This document shows, one piece after another, positions 26,688-33,355 of a stretch of 64,000 nt of DNA. The notes under the pieces are model-generated. The model searched no databases and had not been told where the DNA came from. It was given only the letters and a program-made list of their open reading frames with translations. The DNA comes from Thiomicrorhabdus sp033238645 (GTDB taxonomy: Bacteria; Pseudomonadota; Gammaproteobacteria; Thiomicrospirales; Thiomicrospiraceae): assembly GCA_033238645.1 (NCBI GenBank), contig BQXR01000006.1:62001-126000 (forward strand). Direction: 5' to 3'. The position numbers were made by a program, and so were the translations under genes. Numbering within the stretch: the stretch's first letter is position 1; each line of letters opens with the position of its first letter.

Positions 26688-27000
26688 ATATAGGTTAGGC
26701 ACCCTAGTTTAGTAGTAATATTGGTTTTCTTCAGCTTCTGTAACAAACACTTCAAAACAAGTTGCCCCACAGCTTGTATTGAAGCCGCTACAGAATAAAT
26801 CAATCAACCATATCTGACCGCATCTCCTAAGTGTGATCAGCAGTGGCTACAAAACAGAGTCCCAACTTTATCTGCAAAAACCATTAATTGCCCGCTAAAA
26901 CGTTTGTTCTAGCGGGCTTTTTTATAGGTGCAATCTATGTACGTTCTCTCTCCTCCTGCTTTTATGCCCCCTGCTTACACAAAAGTTATAGAAATAAAAA
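26688..27000. other. intergenic region, peptide gene / IS remnant
   Basis: This 313-base gap holds the terminator at 26889-26923 and, at 26965-26975, a short run (C5TGCTTA) that resembles a decayed dispersed motif. No ORF with a ribosome site was found. Confidence 0.5.
26889..26923 (+). terminator. terminator, near duplicate of the one after roxA
   Basis: GCCCGCTA (26890-26897) pairs with TAGCGGGC (26910-26917), followed by T6. The stem and most of the 12-base loop match the hairpin at 25343-25376, with only two or three differences. It lies about 200 bases after the small peptide gene. Confidence 0.85.
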
Positions 27001-27002
27001 AA

Positions 27003-27212
27003 ACTGCTTATTATCGATGACAGAAAGTCTTTTTTGGGATCAGGACGTATGATTTCTTGTCATTTATCCGTCAAAACAAGGCCTTGTTCATCACGCCAGC
27101 GGCGTAATATTCTGGTTGAGATGCCTAGCTCATCTCCAATTCTTTCTTGTCTAGCACCTGATGACACCGCTTCACCAACCCAGATTAGATATTGTTTTCG
27201 CTCACTCAGCAA
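27003..27212 (-). pseudogene. IS3-family transposase orfB, N-terminal fragment with nonsense codon
   Basis: From a TTG at 27212 the frame reads LLSERKQYLIWVGEAVSSGARQERIGD and ISTRILRRWRD, the N-terminal helix-turn-helix of IS3 orfB (the EAVxSGARQ and L...RW pattern). A TGA at 27062-27060 interrupts it, after which QEIIRPDPKKDF continues in the same frame. The fragment then stops, and the whole DDE catalytic part is missing. Confidence 0.75.
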
Positions 27213-27214
27213 GG

Positions 27215-27563
27215 TTAACTCTCCTCGTCTTCCTCACCGTAGTAAGCTCTGAGCTTTTTTCGTAACATCAGCAGAGCCGCTGCCTCCGCGAGCGCTTTCT
27301 CTTTTAGATTTAACTCACGCTCTAACTGCTTAATGCGCTTTTTATCTGTACAACTATGTTTTTGCTCGATACGTTTCCGTTGTGTCTTGGTTGCATTTCC
27401 ATTAATACAAGCAGTTCGCCATTCTTTTACCTGTTCAACTAAAAGCCCTTTTTCTCGGCAGTATTGGCTTAATTCTATTTCAGATAATGAGGTGGTTTCA
27501 ACCAACACAGTGAACTTGGCTTGTGCTGACCACTGTTTAGGTTTGGTTTTTTAAAATAGACAT
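27215..27563 (-). pseudogene. IS3-family transposase orfA, frameshifted at its start
   Basis: The frame reads PKQWSAQAKFTVLVE, LSQYCREKGLLVEQVKEWR, then the coiled coil LERELNLKEKALAEAAALL and LRKKLRAYYG. This is the usual IS3 orfA layout: helix-turn-helix then leucine zipper. The natural ATG is probably at 27563 (MSILK). It is out of frame by one base with the rest, best explained by an extra A in the A6 run at 27547-27552. Translation could only start at an internal GTG (27508). Confidence 0.78.
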
Positions 27564-27623
27564 CGGACAACTATCCTGACACAGGGGGCTTTATAAAAAT
27601 AAACTGACCTATTTTTGGTTTCA

Positions 27624-27643
27624 ATTCAGTTTCTATTCAGTTT
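27624..27643. promoter_or_regulatory. tandem direct repeat, likely OmpR-family response-regulator box
   Basis: ATTCAGTTT occurs at 27624-27632 and again at 27635-27643, an 11-base period. This is the classical layout of binding sites for OmpR/PmrA/QseB-type regulators. A TGTAAT -10-like hexamer follows at 27656-27661, and the first gene starts at 27697. The likely binder is the response regulator encoded at the end of the same operon, giving autoregulation; that step is inference. Confidence 0.6.
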
Positions 27644-27696
27644 GCGTTGTTAATCTGTAATCAACAAAACGAGATGAAGAGATTAAGGAGAATATC

Positions 27697-28437
27697 ATGT
27701 CGATTTATACAATGCTTTCAATGAAGGATTCTGCATCAAGTTCAATAGTTAATACCGCAACACTCTCTGAACCTACTGTTGATTCTAATTCAGCTTCTAC
27801 GTTGGAAAAAACTAAGAAAGTTAAGGTATGGGATCCATTGATTAGATTTTTCCATTGGAGCTTGGTGCTGTTGTTTGCCTTGGCTTATCTCTCTGAAGAT
27901 GACTTTTTGGATATTCATGTGATCACGGGGTATTTGATGACAGGGCTTATTGTCTTCCGTTTGATTTGGGGGCTGATTGGAACTAAACATGCGCGATTTA
28001 GTGATTTTGTGACCCCCCCTGCTCAAATTAAAGCTTATTTAATAGATATTTTGTATTTAAGACCTAAACATTACCTTGGCCATAACCCTGCTGGGGGGGC
28101 AATGGTCATTGCTTTAATTGTAAGTATCTCGATGACTCTTCTGTTTGGCATGTTGACCTATGGATTTACGGAGTTCTCTGGTCCTTTAGCAGGATGGGTT
28201 CCTGGGTTGAGTGACGGGTTTGCAAATATTTTTGAAGACGTTCATGAGTTCTTTGCCAACTTTACACTACTACTGATTGCAGGCCATGTGTTCGGTGTAT
28301 TAGTTGCGAGCCTACAACACAAAGAGAACTTAGTTCGCAGTATGTGGACAGGGATTAAAGAGGTCCCGATTGACATGGATACCAAAGGTGAGACTGAAGT
28401 TAAAACTAACTTTAAAACCACAAACAAACATAAATAG
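27697..28437 (+). CDS. cytochrome b561-type membrane protein
   Basis: The 246-residue protein has four membrane helices of the bacterial cytochrome b561 / Ni-hydrogenase b-type family. VWDPLIRFFHWSLVLLFAL (about 45-63) and a late DVHEFFANFTLLLIAGHVFGVL hold the heme-ligand histidines. It has an excellent AAGGAGA ribosome site and opens an operon with SHP, a diheme cytochrome c, a PepSY protein and a two-component system. The known SHP-DHC-cytochrome b set suggests that it moves electrons between quinol and the two soluble cytochromes. A dispersed-motif copy lies within it (TPPAQI). Confidence 0.88.
   Translation: MSIYTMLSMKDSASSSIVNTATLSEPTVDSNSASTLEKTKKVKVWDPLIRFFHWSLVLLFALAYLSEDDFLDIHVITGYLMTGLIVFRLIWGLIGTKHARFSDFVTPPAQIKAYLIDILYLRPKHYLGHNPAGGAMVIALIVSISMTLLFGMLTYGFTEFSGPLAGWVPGLSDGFANIFEDVHEFFANFTLLLIAGHVFGVLVASLQHKENLVRSMWTGIKEVPIDMDTKGETEVKTNFKTTNKHK
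28012..28027 (+). repeat. dispersed poly-C/TGCT motif copy inside cytochrome b561 gene
   Basis: A-C7-TGCTCAAAT within the coding sequence, read on the sense strand as Thr-Pro-Pro-Ala-Gln-Ile. Confidence 0.8.
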
Positions 28438-28466
28438 AGATAGCACGAGCACTAGAGGACAACCTA

Positions 28467-28892
28467 ATGAAAACAATAACAAATAAACTAACGCTAACTG
28501 CTGCCTACATTTTAATAACCTGCACGATTATAATCACCAACACGGCAACTGCGGGTATGGCAGACACCATGATTAACGAGTATATACAGCAAGGCGCTAA
28601 GCCATCGGCAGAAGCAGGAAAGGCGCTTTGGAATAGAGAGTTTATCCATGCCAAATCAAAAGGTAAAGCCCATAGATGTGCGAGCTGCCATACGAATAAC
28701 TTAACGAAGATTGGTAAGCATTTTAGAACAGGCAAGCTCATTGAGCCTATGGCACCAAGTATCAATAGTGAACGATTCACGGAACGTAAGAAGATCAACA
28801 AATGGTTTAAACGAAACTGTAAATGGACCGTTGGACGGGAGTGTACGGTTCAAGAGAAAGCAGATGTACTGGTTTATTTGAAGAACCTATGA
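28467..28892 (+). CDS. SHP-type monoheme cytochrome c (DUF1924)
   Basis: The 141-residue periplasmic protein has a signal peptide (about 1-29, ending TATAG). One heme c site, CASCH, lies near residue 72, followed by the SHP/DUF1924 segment LTKIGKHFRTGKLIEPMAPSIN and a late disulfide pair (NCKWTVGRECT). SHP (sphaeroides heme protein) has an Asn heme ligand and binds O2 and NO in other bacteria. The gene lies 29 bases after cytochrome b561 and before the diheme partner, as in known SHP operons. Confidence 0.88.
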   Translation: MKTITNKLTLTAAYILITCTIIITNTATAGMADTMINEYIQQGAKPSAEAGKALWNREFIHAKSKGKAHRCASCHTNNLTKIGKHFRTGKLIEPMAPSINSERFTERKKINKWFKRNCKWTVGRECTVQEKADVLVYLKNL

Positions 28893-29003
28893 GTACGTAT
28901 GAGGATCCTTGAAAGATCTTTAAGCGCGATTTATTAAAACGCACTGACAATCAATGAGTAGATAACGAACAAAAAAACATAATCAAATTTTGAGGATACT
29001 ATC

Positions 29004-29546
29004 ATGAGAATCTCTAAAACAGTTATTGCAGCAACACTCTCTTCTGGCCTATTTATAACAGGTTGTGCCGTTAGCGATGATGGCCACTGGGGACGTAGCA
29101 CCTTGGATGTAGCACCCGTGACTAATGCAACATATAAGGAGGAGTGTGGCAGTTGCCATATGGCTTATCAACCTGGTTTTTTACCTGCCCGCTCTTGGAC
29201 TAAGATGATGGGCGATTTAGAGAATCACTTTGATGAAAATGCAGAGTTAGATGCTGAGACTCAAAAACAGCTAACAGTGTACTTAACTGAGAATGCAGCT
29301 GACTACTCTGATTATAAACGTTCTAATGCTATGATGAACTCTCTTAGAGCCAATGATGCCCCCTTAAGAATCACTGGTACACGTTACTTTATTCGTAAAC
29401 ATGATGAGTTACCAAAACGAATGGTTGCCAATAACCCAGAAGTTCAGTCATTTAGCCGCTGTGAAACTTGTCACACCACGGCAAACAAAGGCTCTTATAA
29501 TGAACATAAAGTACTTATTCCAGGATATGGATCATGGGAAGATTAA
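29004..29546 (+). CDS. diheme cytochrome c (DHC family), lipoprotein-like signal
   Basis: The 180-residue protein has two heme c motifs, CGSCH (about 49-53) and CETCH (about 153-157), in the arrangement of the DHC family, the usual redox partner of SHP. The signal sequence ends in FITGC, a lipobox, so it may be lipid-anchored. GAGGATA precedes the ATG. It overlaps the PepSY gene by 13 bases, suggesting translational coupling. Confidence 0.9.
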   Translation: MRISKTVIAATLSSGLFITGCAVSDDGHWGRSTLDVAPVTNATYKEECGSCHMAYQPGFLPARSWTKMMGDLENHFDENAELDAETQKQLTVYLTENAADYSDYKRSNAMMNSLRANDAPLRITGTRYFIRKHDELPKRMVANNPEVQSFSRCETCHTTANKGSYNEHKVLIPGYGSWED

Positions 29547-29818
29547 TTAAGCCAATCATACTGATCTCACTTGCGCTACTAAGCACCTCCAGCCTAAGTG
29601 ATGATCAAGATCGCGTACTCAATCTTCGTGAGGCAGGAGAAATACTGCCTCTAGAGCAGATCCTTAAAATTACTCGTAAAGAGATTGATGGCCGTATTCT
29701 AGAGGTTGAACTAGAACAAGAAAAAGAGACCATTCTCTATGAGCTTCAAATTCTCGATATAACAGGTCAAGTCTGGGAGCTTAAAATTGATGCTAAAACA
29801 GGTGATATTATCAAATGA
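29534..29818 (+). CDS. PepSY domain periplasmic protein
   Basis: The 94-residue protein has a short signal peptide (about 1-22), then one PepSY domain (about 28-94). The typical pattern is present: ILPLEQILKITRKEIDGRILEVELE, then YELQILDITGQVWELKIDAKTGDII. Such proteins often accompany two-component systems next to small cytochromes and are thought to modulate the sensor or a protease. Its start lies inside the end of the DHC gene; the regulator follows 15 bases later. Confidence 0.88.
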   Translation: MGRLIKPIILISLALLSTSSLSDDQDRVLNLREAGEILPLEQILKITRKEIDGRILEVELEQEKETILYELQILDITGQVWELKIDAKTGDIIK

Positions 29819-29833
29819 GAGCAGGAGTAACCT

Positions 29834-30499
29834 ATGCGTATTTTGATTGTTGAAGATGACCTAAAAATTGCAGACCCCATTCAGAAGATCCTACGAAAAT
29901 CAGGTTACGCAGTTGATATGGTTCATAACGGTATCGATGCTGAGTTTATGGGGGATGAAACACCTTACGATCTAGTGCTACTTGATTTAGGCCTACCAAA
30001 ACGTTCAGGGCTTGAAGTTCTGGCAAACTGGCGTGATAAAGGCAATAAACTACCCGTTCTGATTCTAACAGCGCGTGATGCTTGGCACGAACGAGTAGAT
30101 GGATTGAAAGCCGGTGCGGATGATTACCTTGGTAAACCCTTCCATATGGAAGAGTTACTTGCTCGCATAGATGCGTTGGTTAGACGCGCTCACGGTGAAG
30201 CATCACCAGTCTTAAAATCCGCTGGAATTACCTTAGATGAAGAGAAACAGATTGCCACAAACGCTACGGGTCAAACACACCAACTAACGGCTACTGAATT
30301 TAGACTGCTGCGCTACTTTATGACCCACCCTAACATCATCCTTTCTAAAAGCCGACTCACTGAACATGTCTATGAAGGAGATACAGACCCTGATAGTAAT
30401 GTGATTGAAGTTTATGTTAAACGTTTAAGAGCAAAGCTAGGTAAATCCCATGTTGAAACCCGACGTGGACAGGGCTATTTATTTGTAGGAGAAACCTGA
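29834..30499 (+). CDS. OmpR-family response regulator
   Basis: The 221-residue protein has a receiver domain (about 1-115) with acidic DD at 8-9, phospho-acceptor Asp51 in LVLLDLGLP and Lys in GKPF. A winged-helix DNA-binding domain follows (about 125-220). The closest pattern is the QseB/PmrA group. It is followed by its sensor kinase with ATG overlapping the stop (TGATG). The tandem ATTCAGTTT box upstream of the operon fits this regulator type. Confidence 0.93.
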   Translation: MRILIVEDDLKIADPIQKILRKSGYAVDMVHNGIDAEFMGDETPYDLVLLDLGLPKRSGLEVLANWRDKGNKLPVLILTARDAWHERVDGLKAGADDYLGKPFHMEELLARIDALVRRAHGEASPVLKSAGITLDEEKQIATNATGQTHQLTATEFRLLRYFMTHPNIILSKSRLTEHVYEGDTDPDSNVIEVYVKRLRAKLGKSHVETRRGQGYLFVGET

Positions 30500-31839
30500 T
30501 GAAGTCACTGCAATCCCGATTGAATCTTGGGCTCAGTGTCGCTCTGACTTTATTAATGGTTCTTCTTTGGTGGTTCAGTAGCACAGGCTTAAATCATATC
30601 GGTGAGCAGATGGTCAACTCACGAATGAAGCACGATGGTGAAGCATTATTGGCCTCTCTACAGAAGGATCCCGAAGGACAATGGGAGGTAAAATCCTCAC
30701 AAATAGGTCATATTTATCAGCGTGTTTTCTCAGGTCACTACTATTCAATAGAGATCGAAGAAGAGACAGGAAACCAGATATTACACTCACGTTCTTGGTG
30801 GGATTTTAACCCAGAAAAACGGTTGGCAAGGACTGTAGAAAACACATTACCAACTCATATGCAAGGCCCTAATAATCAAGGACTTTTGGTTTGGAGTTCA
30901 ACCTTTAAGCTAAACCAAAAATCTATCACTATTTTAGTTACAGAAGACATCACCCCCCTGCGTAAATCTTTAGATCAATTTACGCAGATATTTGCCATTA
31001 TCAGTCTACTGCTATTAATCAGCATACTCTTATTGCAGCGCTGGATGATCAAGCGTGCTTTCAACAGCCTTAAGCAGGTAACCAACGAATTAGAGGCGCT
31101 TTCTGAAGGGGAGTTAACGCAACTAAGTAAAGAGGTGCCTCAAGAGATTGAACCACTGGTCGAAGAAGTTAACCGACTACTTCAACTACTTGCACAGCGT
31201 TTACAACGATCGCGTAATGCTACAGGCAATCTTGCACATAGCCTTAAGCACCCGCTTAACCTACTTGTGCAAATTGCAGATCAACAGCCAGATAATAGTC
31301 AGATTAAAACAGAGTTAAAAACTAATACCCAGCAGATTTACCAGTTAATAGAGCGAGAGTTAAAACGCGCAAGAATTGCAGGAGCAGGTTTACCAGGACA
31401 GCACTTTGATGCCAATGACGAACTGCCATCCTTGGTAGATGTATTGCGACGTGTCTATCAACATAAAGATATTAAGATAAGTTACAAAGTAGATCACCCT
31501 TGTATCTATACCGCTGACCGTAATGATATGCTGGAACTACTGGGTAACCTACTGGATAATGCCTGCAAATGGTCTAATCAAACAATAAAATGCTCTATTA
31601 GCTGCTCTAATCATGGCGTACCAAAGGGATTAGAAATTACCATTGAGGATGATGGAAAAGGCTGTAGTAAAAAACAACTACAATACCTGACAGAACGTGG
31701 TGTCAGAATTGATGAAACTGTACAAGGCTCGGGTTTAGGTTTGGCTATTGTTAAAGATATTGTTGAGCTGTACCAAGGGGTGCTTTCCTTTGAAGCGAGT
31801 GAGTTAGGTGGTTTGAAAGTGATTGTAAAATTACCTTAA
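30499..31839 (+). CDS. sensor histidine kinase (QseC/PmrB-like)
   Basis: The 446-residue inner-membrane kinase has helices at about 8-28 and 163-180 around a periplasmic domain of about 130 residues. A HAMP-like linker and the phospho-acceptor His247 in NLAHSLKHPLN follow. A HATPase domain has N (LLDNACKWSNQ), G1 (EDDGKGC) and G2 (GSGLGLAIVKD) boxes. It pairs with the upstream regulator. The signal is unknown; placement in a cytochrome operon suggests redox state or a small ligand such as NO or a metal, which is inference. Confidence 0.92.
   Translation: MKSLQSRLNLGLSVALTLLMVLLWWFSSTGLNHIGEQMVNSRMKHDGEALLASLQKDPEGQWEVKSSQIGHIYQRVFSGHYYSIEIEEETGNQILHSRSWWDFNPEKRLARTVENTLPTHMQGPNNQGLLVWSSTFKLNQKSITILVTEDITPLRKSLDQFTQIFAIISLLLLISILLLQRWMIKRAFNSLKQVTNELEALSEGELTQLSKEVPQEIEPLVEEVNRLLQLLAQRLQRSRNATGNLAHSLKHPLNLLVQIADQQPDNSQIKTELKTNTQQIYQLIERELKRARIAGAGLPGQHFDANDELPSLVDVLRRVYQHKDIKISYKVDHPCIYTADRNDMLELLGNLLDNACKWSNQTIKCSISCSNHGVPKGLEITIEDDGKGCSKKQLQYLTERGVRIDETVQGSGLGLAIVKDIVELYQGVLSFEASELGGLKVIVKLP
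30953..30967 (+). repeat. weak dispersed poly-C motif copy inside the sensor kinase gene
   Basis: C6 followed by TGCGTAAAT, one base off the usual TGCTYRAAAT. It encodes part of ITPLRKS at the end of the periplasmic domain. Confidence 0.45.
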
Positions 31840-31899
31840 GCAACTCACTGTTTAAACTGTACGTTTTGCAAAATAAAACAGTCATACTGCAAACATGTC

Positions 31900-32107
31900 T
31901 TATCTAGCCAAACTCACAGCAGCATATTTTACAAGTTGCTTCAGCAATAACAGTGTAACCTGAACTTGATTCCTACCATTATCCTTTACTCGATAAAATG
32001 CCTCATCCACCTTTATGATAATCTCATACTTCCTTTTTAAACTTACTGGCGCCATCACTGCAACCCCCAGTGAAATAGATAAAATAATTAATAATTCAGT
32101 TGATTTT
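31900..32107 (-). pseudogene. decayed diguanylate cyclase (GGDEF) C-terminal fragment
   Basis: An open minus-strand frame without a start reads ILSISLGVAVMAPVS, then KVDEAFYRVKDNGRNQVQV. This matches the last third of GGDEF domains (SIGVA ... ADxALYxAKxxGRN). The GGDEF active-site part is absent, the spacing between the two blocks is short, and an in-frame stop lies at 32110-32108. It is therefore the tail of a deleted cyclic-di-GMP synthase gene, marking this spot as a recombination junction. Confidence 0.72.
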
Positions 32108-32136
32108 TTAAGACAGTACCTGACCCCAGTGACTCC

Positions 32137-32165
32137 AGATCGTGGCTACTCGCGAATCACGATCT
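32137..32165. repeat. inverted repeat AGATCGTG / CACGATCT
   Basis: Perfect 8-bp arms (32137-32144 and 32158-32165) with a 13-base loop, in the gap between the GGDEF remnant and the CcdA gene. It may be a terminator for the minus-strand operon (no clear T-run) or the end of a mobile element. Confidence 0.45.
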
Positions 32166-32208
32166 AACCCTATTCGTTAGGCTTTTTATTGATGTATATC
32201 AACTATTT

Positions 32209-32949
32209 TCACCATGGTATATTTAAGATAACGTACATCCCAACACCCAATAATAATAATCCTGAAAATCGACGTAAATATAAATTCAATCGCTGATTCA
32301 TTGTAAATTGTTGTACTTTTTTAAAACCTAATGCAATTAACAAGATTGGCAGCCCACTTGCCAACCCATAAATAAACATTAGAAGACTCCCATAAAATAA
32401 ATCACCTTTAAGCGCAATGAAACTTAAAATTACAATGAGAATAGGTGTAGCACAAGGGGCAATAATCAAAGTAAATAAAAAACCTGCGCCAAAAGCCGTA
32501 CCAGCATTTTGCTTTTTTTGAGAAAAATTCACATAACGTTTGTTACTAAAAAAAGAAGGGTATTTGACAGGTCGCCAACCCAGCACATATAACCCCATCA
32601 ATATGGGAATGATAGCAAGTAAGAATTTTAATCTTACATCAAATTGACCAAACACCCATCCAGCACTGATAGTTAAAATTCCCATTAAAGTTGTTGTAAC
32701 AGCCATACCTAATACAAAAAGCATGGCAATGACAAATGGTGTAGGGATATTTTCGGATTTATTATCTACTTGCTCGCATTGGGTGGTCGGGCAACAGCAA
32801 ACCTTGCCCATAAAACCAAAAACAGCAGGATACATAGGAATACAACAAGGGTTAAATGCAGTTAGTAAGCCACCAAAAATAACTAATGGCAGGACAATCA
32901 ATAATCCACTATCCAAATATCCCTGTAAAAAAATAGAAAATTCATCCAT
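32209..32949 (-). CDS. CcdA-family thiol-disulfide transmembrane protein
   Basis: The 246-residue protein has six membrane helices and the two essential cysteines of CcdA/DsbD-beta proteins: FNPCCIPMYP in helix 1 (about 32-41) and IAPCATPIL in helix 4. These move electrons from cytoplasmic thioredoxin to the outside. Unusually, the first loop is Cys-rich (GKVCCCPTTQCEQ, about 49-61), which could bind a metal. It is the last gene of the minus-strand metal-sensor operon, one base after the thioredoxin-fold gene, and would reduce that protein. Confidence 0.87.
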   Translation of the reverse strand: MDEFSIFLQGYLDSGLLIVLPLVIFGGLLTAFNPCCIPMYPAVFGFMGKVCCCPTTQCEQVDNKSENIPTPFVIAMLFVLGMAVTTTLMGILTISAGWVFGQFDVRLKFLLAIIPILMGLYVLGWRPVKYPSFFSNKRYVNFSQKKQNAGTAFGAGFLFTLIIAPCATPILIVILSFIALKGDLFYGSLLMFIYGLASGLPILLIALGFKKVQQFTMNQRLNLYLRRFSGLLLLGVGMYVILNIPW

Positions 32950-32950
32950 A

Positions 32951-33355
32951 TCAATTACTCAATAAATGTTCAGCTTGATTGAGAGCTTCGCTCAACTTTT
33001 TTTGAACCGCTGGACTTTCACCAACAATACGCCCCGCTTCTTTACCTTTGCTGTTGATGAAAATTACTGAAGGCAAAAAACGTATTTTATATTTTTTTAT
33101 TAATGGGTTGTCGTCTGACCAGTCAAAAAGTGATACATGAATGCGACCTTTGTATTTGGACTTTGCCTGCTCAACTAAACGGTCTATTTTTAGACAATTT
33201 GCACTATTGTCACCTTTGAATAAAATAATCGCAGGGCCATTAATTTGCTCTGGCAGAGTTTCTTTATGTTCTTCAATTTGACTATTCAAAACAAAATAGG
33301 CCGATGCAATAGTTAAGAATATAACACTGATAATAAGACCGTTTTTTAATGACAT
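32951..33355 (-). CDS. membrane-anchored thioredoxin-fold protein
   Basis: The protein has an N-terminal helix (about 5-23) that would place the rest in the periplasm, then a thioredoxin-like domain. It reads PAIILFKGDNSANCLKIDRLVEQ, KYKIRFLPSVIFIN with the cis-Pro, and GKEAGRIVGE. The active site has only one Cys (NSANCLKI) instead of CxxC. It may therefore be a monothiol carrier or a partner reduced by the CcdA protein. The start is ATG 33355 (MSLKNGLII) with AGGAG seven bases before, overlapping the end of the MtrA-like gene. Confidence 0.8.
   Translation of the reverse strand: MSLKNGLIISVIFLTIASAYFVLNSQIEEHKETLPEQINGPAIILFKGDNSANCLKIDRLVEQAKSKYKGRIHVSLFDWSDDNPLIKKYKIRFLPSVIFINSKGKEAGRIVGESPAVQKKLSEALNQAEHLLSN

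Larger units (their letters stand above)
27001..27583 (-). mobile_element. degenerate IS3-family element, one end preserved
   Basis: Fragments of both IS3-type reading frames lie in order on the minus strand. The end next to the cytochrome operon is preserved, reading TGTCAGGATAGTTGTCCGA inward on the minus strand. The other end is lost: similarity stops near 27001, only about 70 residues into orfB. With a nonsense codon in orfB and a frameshift at the start of orfA, it cannot move by itself. It sits directly upstream of the cytochrome operon control region. Confidence 0.8.
31840..32208. other. intergenic region with gene remnant
   Basis: This 369-base stretch between the convergent sensor kinase and CcdA genes contains the GGDEF remnant (31900-32107) and an inverted repeat (32137-32165). 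It also contains CAGTACCTGACCCCA (32115-32129), a word I associate with REP-like or transposon ends; that last point is memory-based and weak. Confidence 0.5.
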
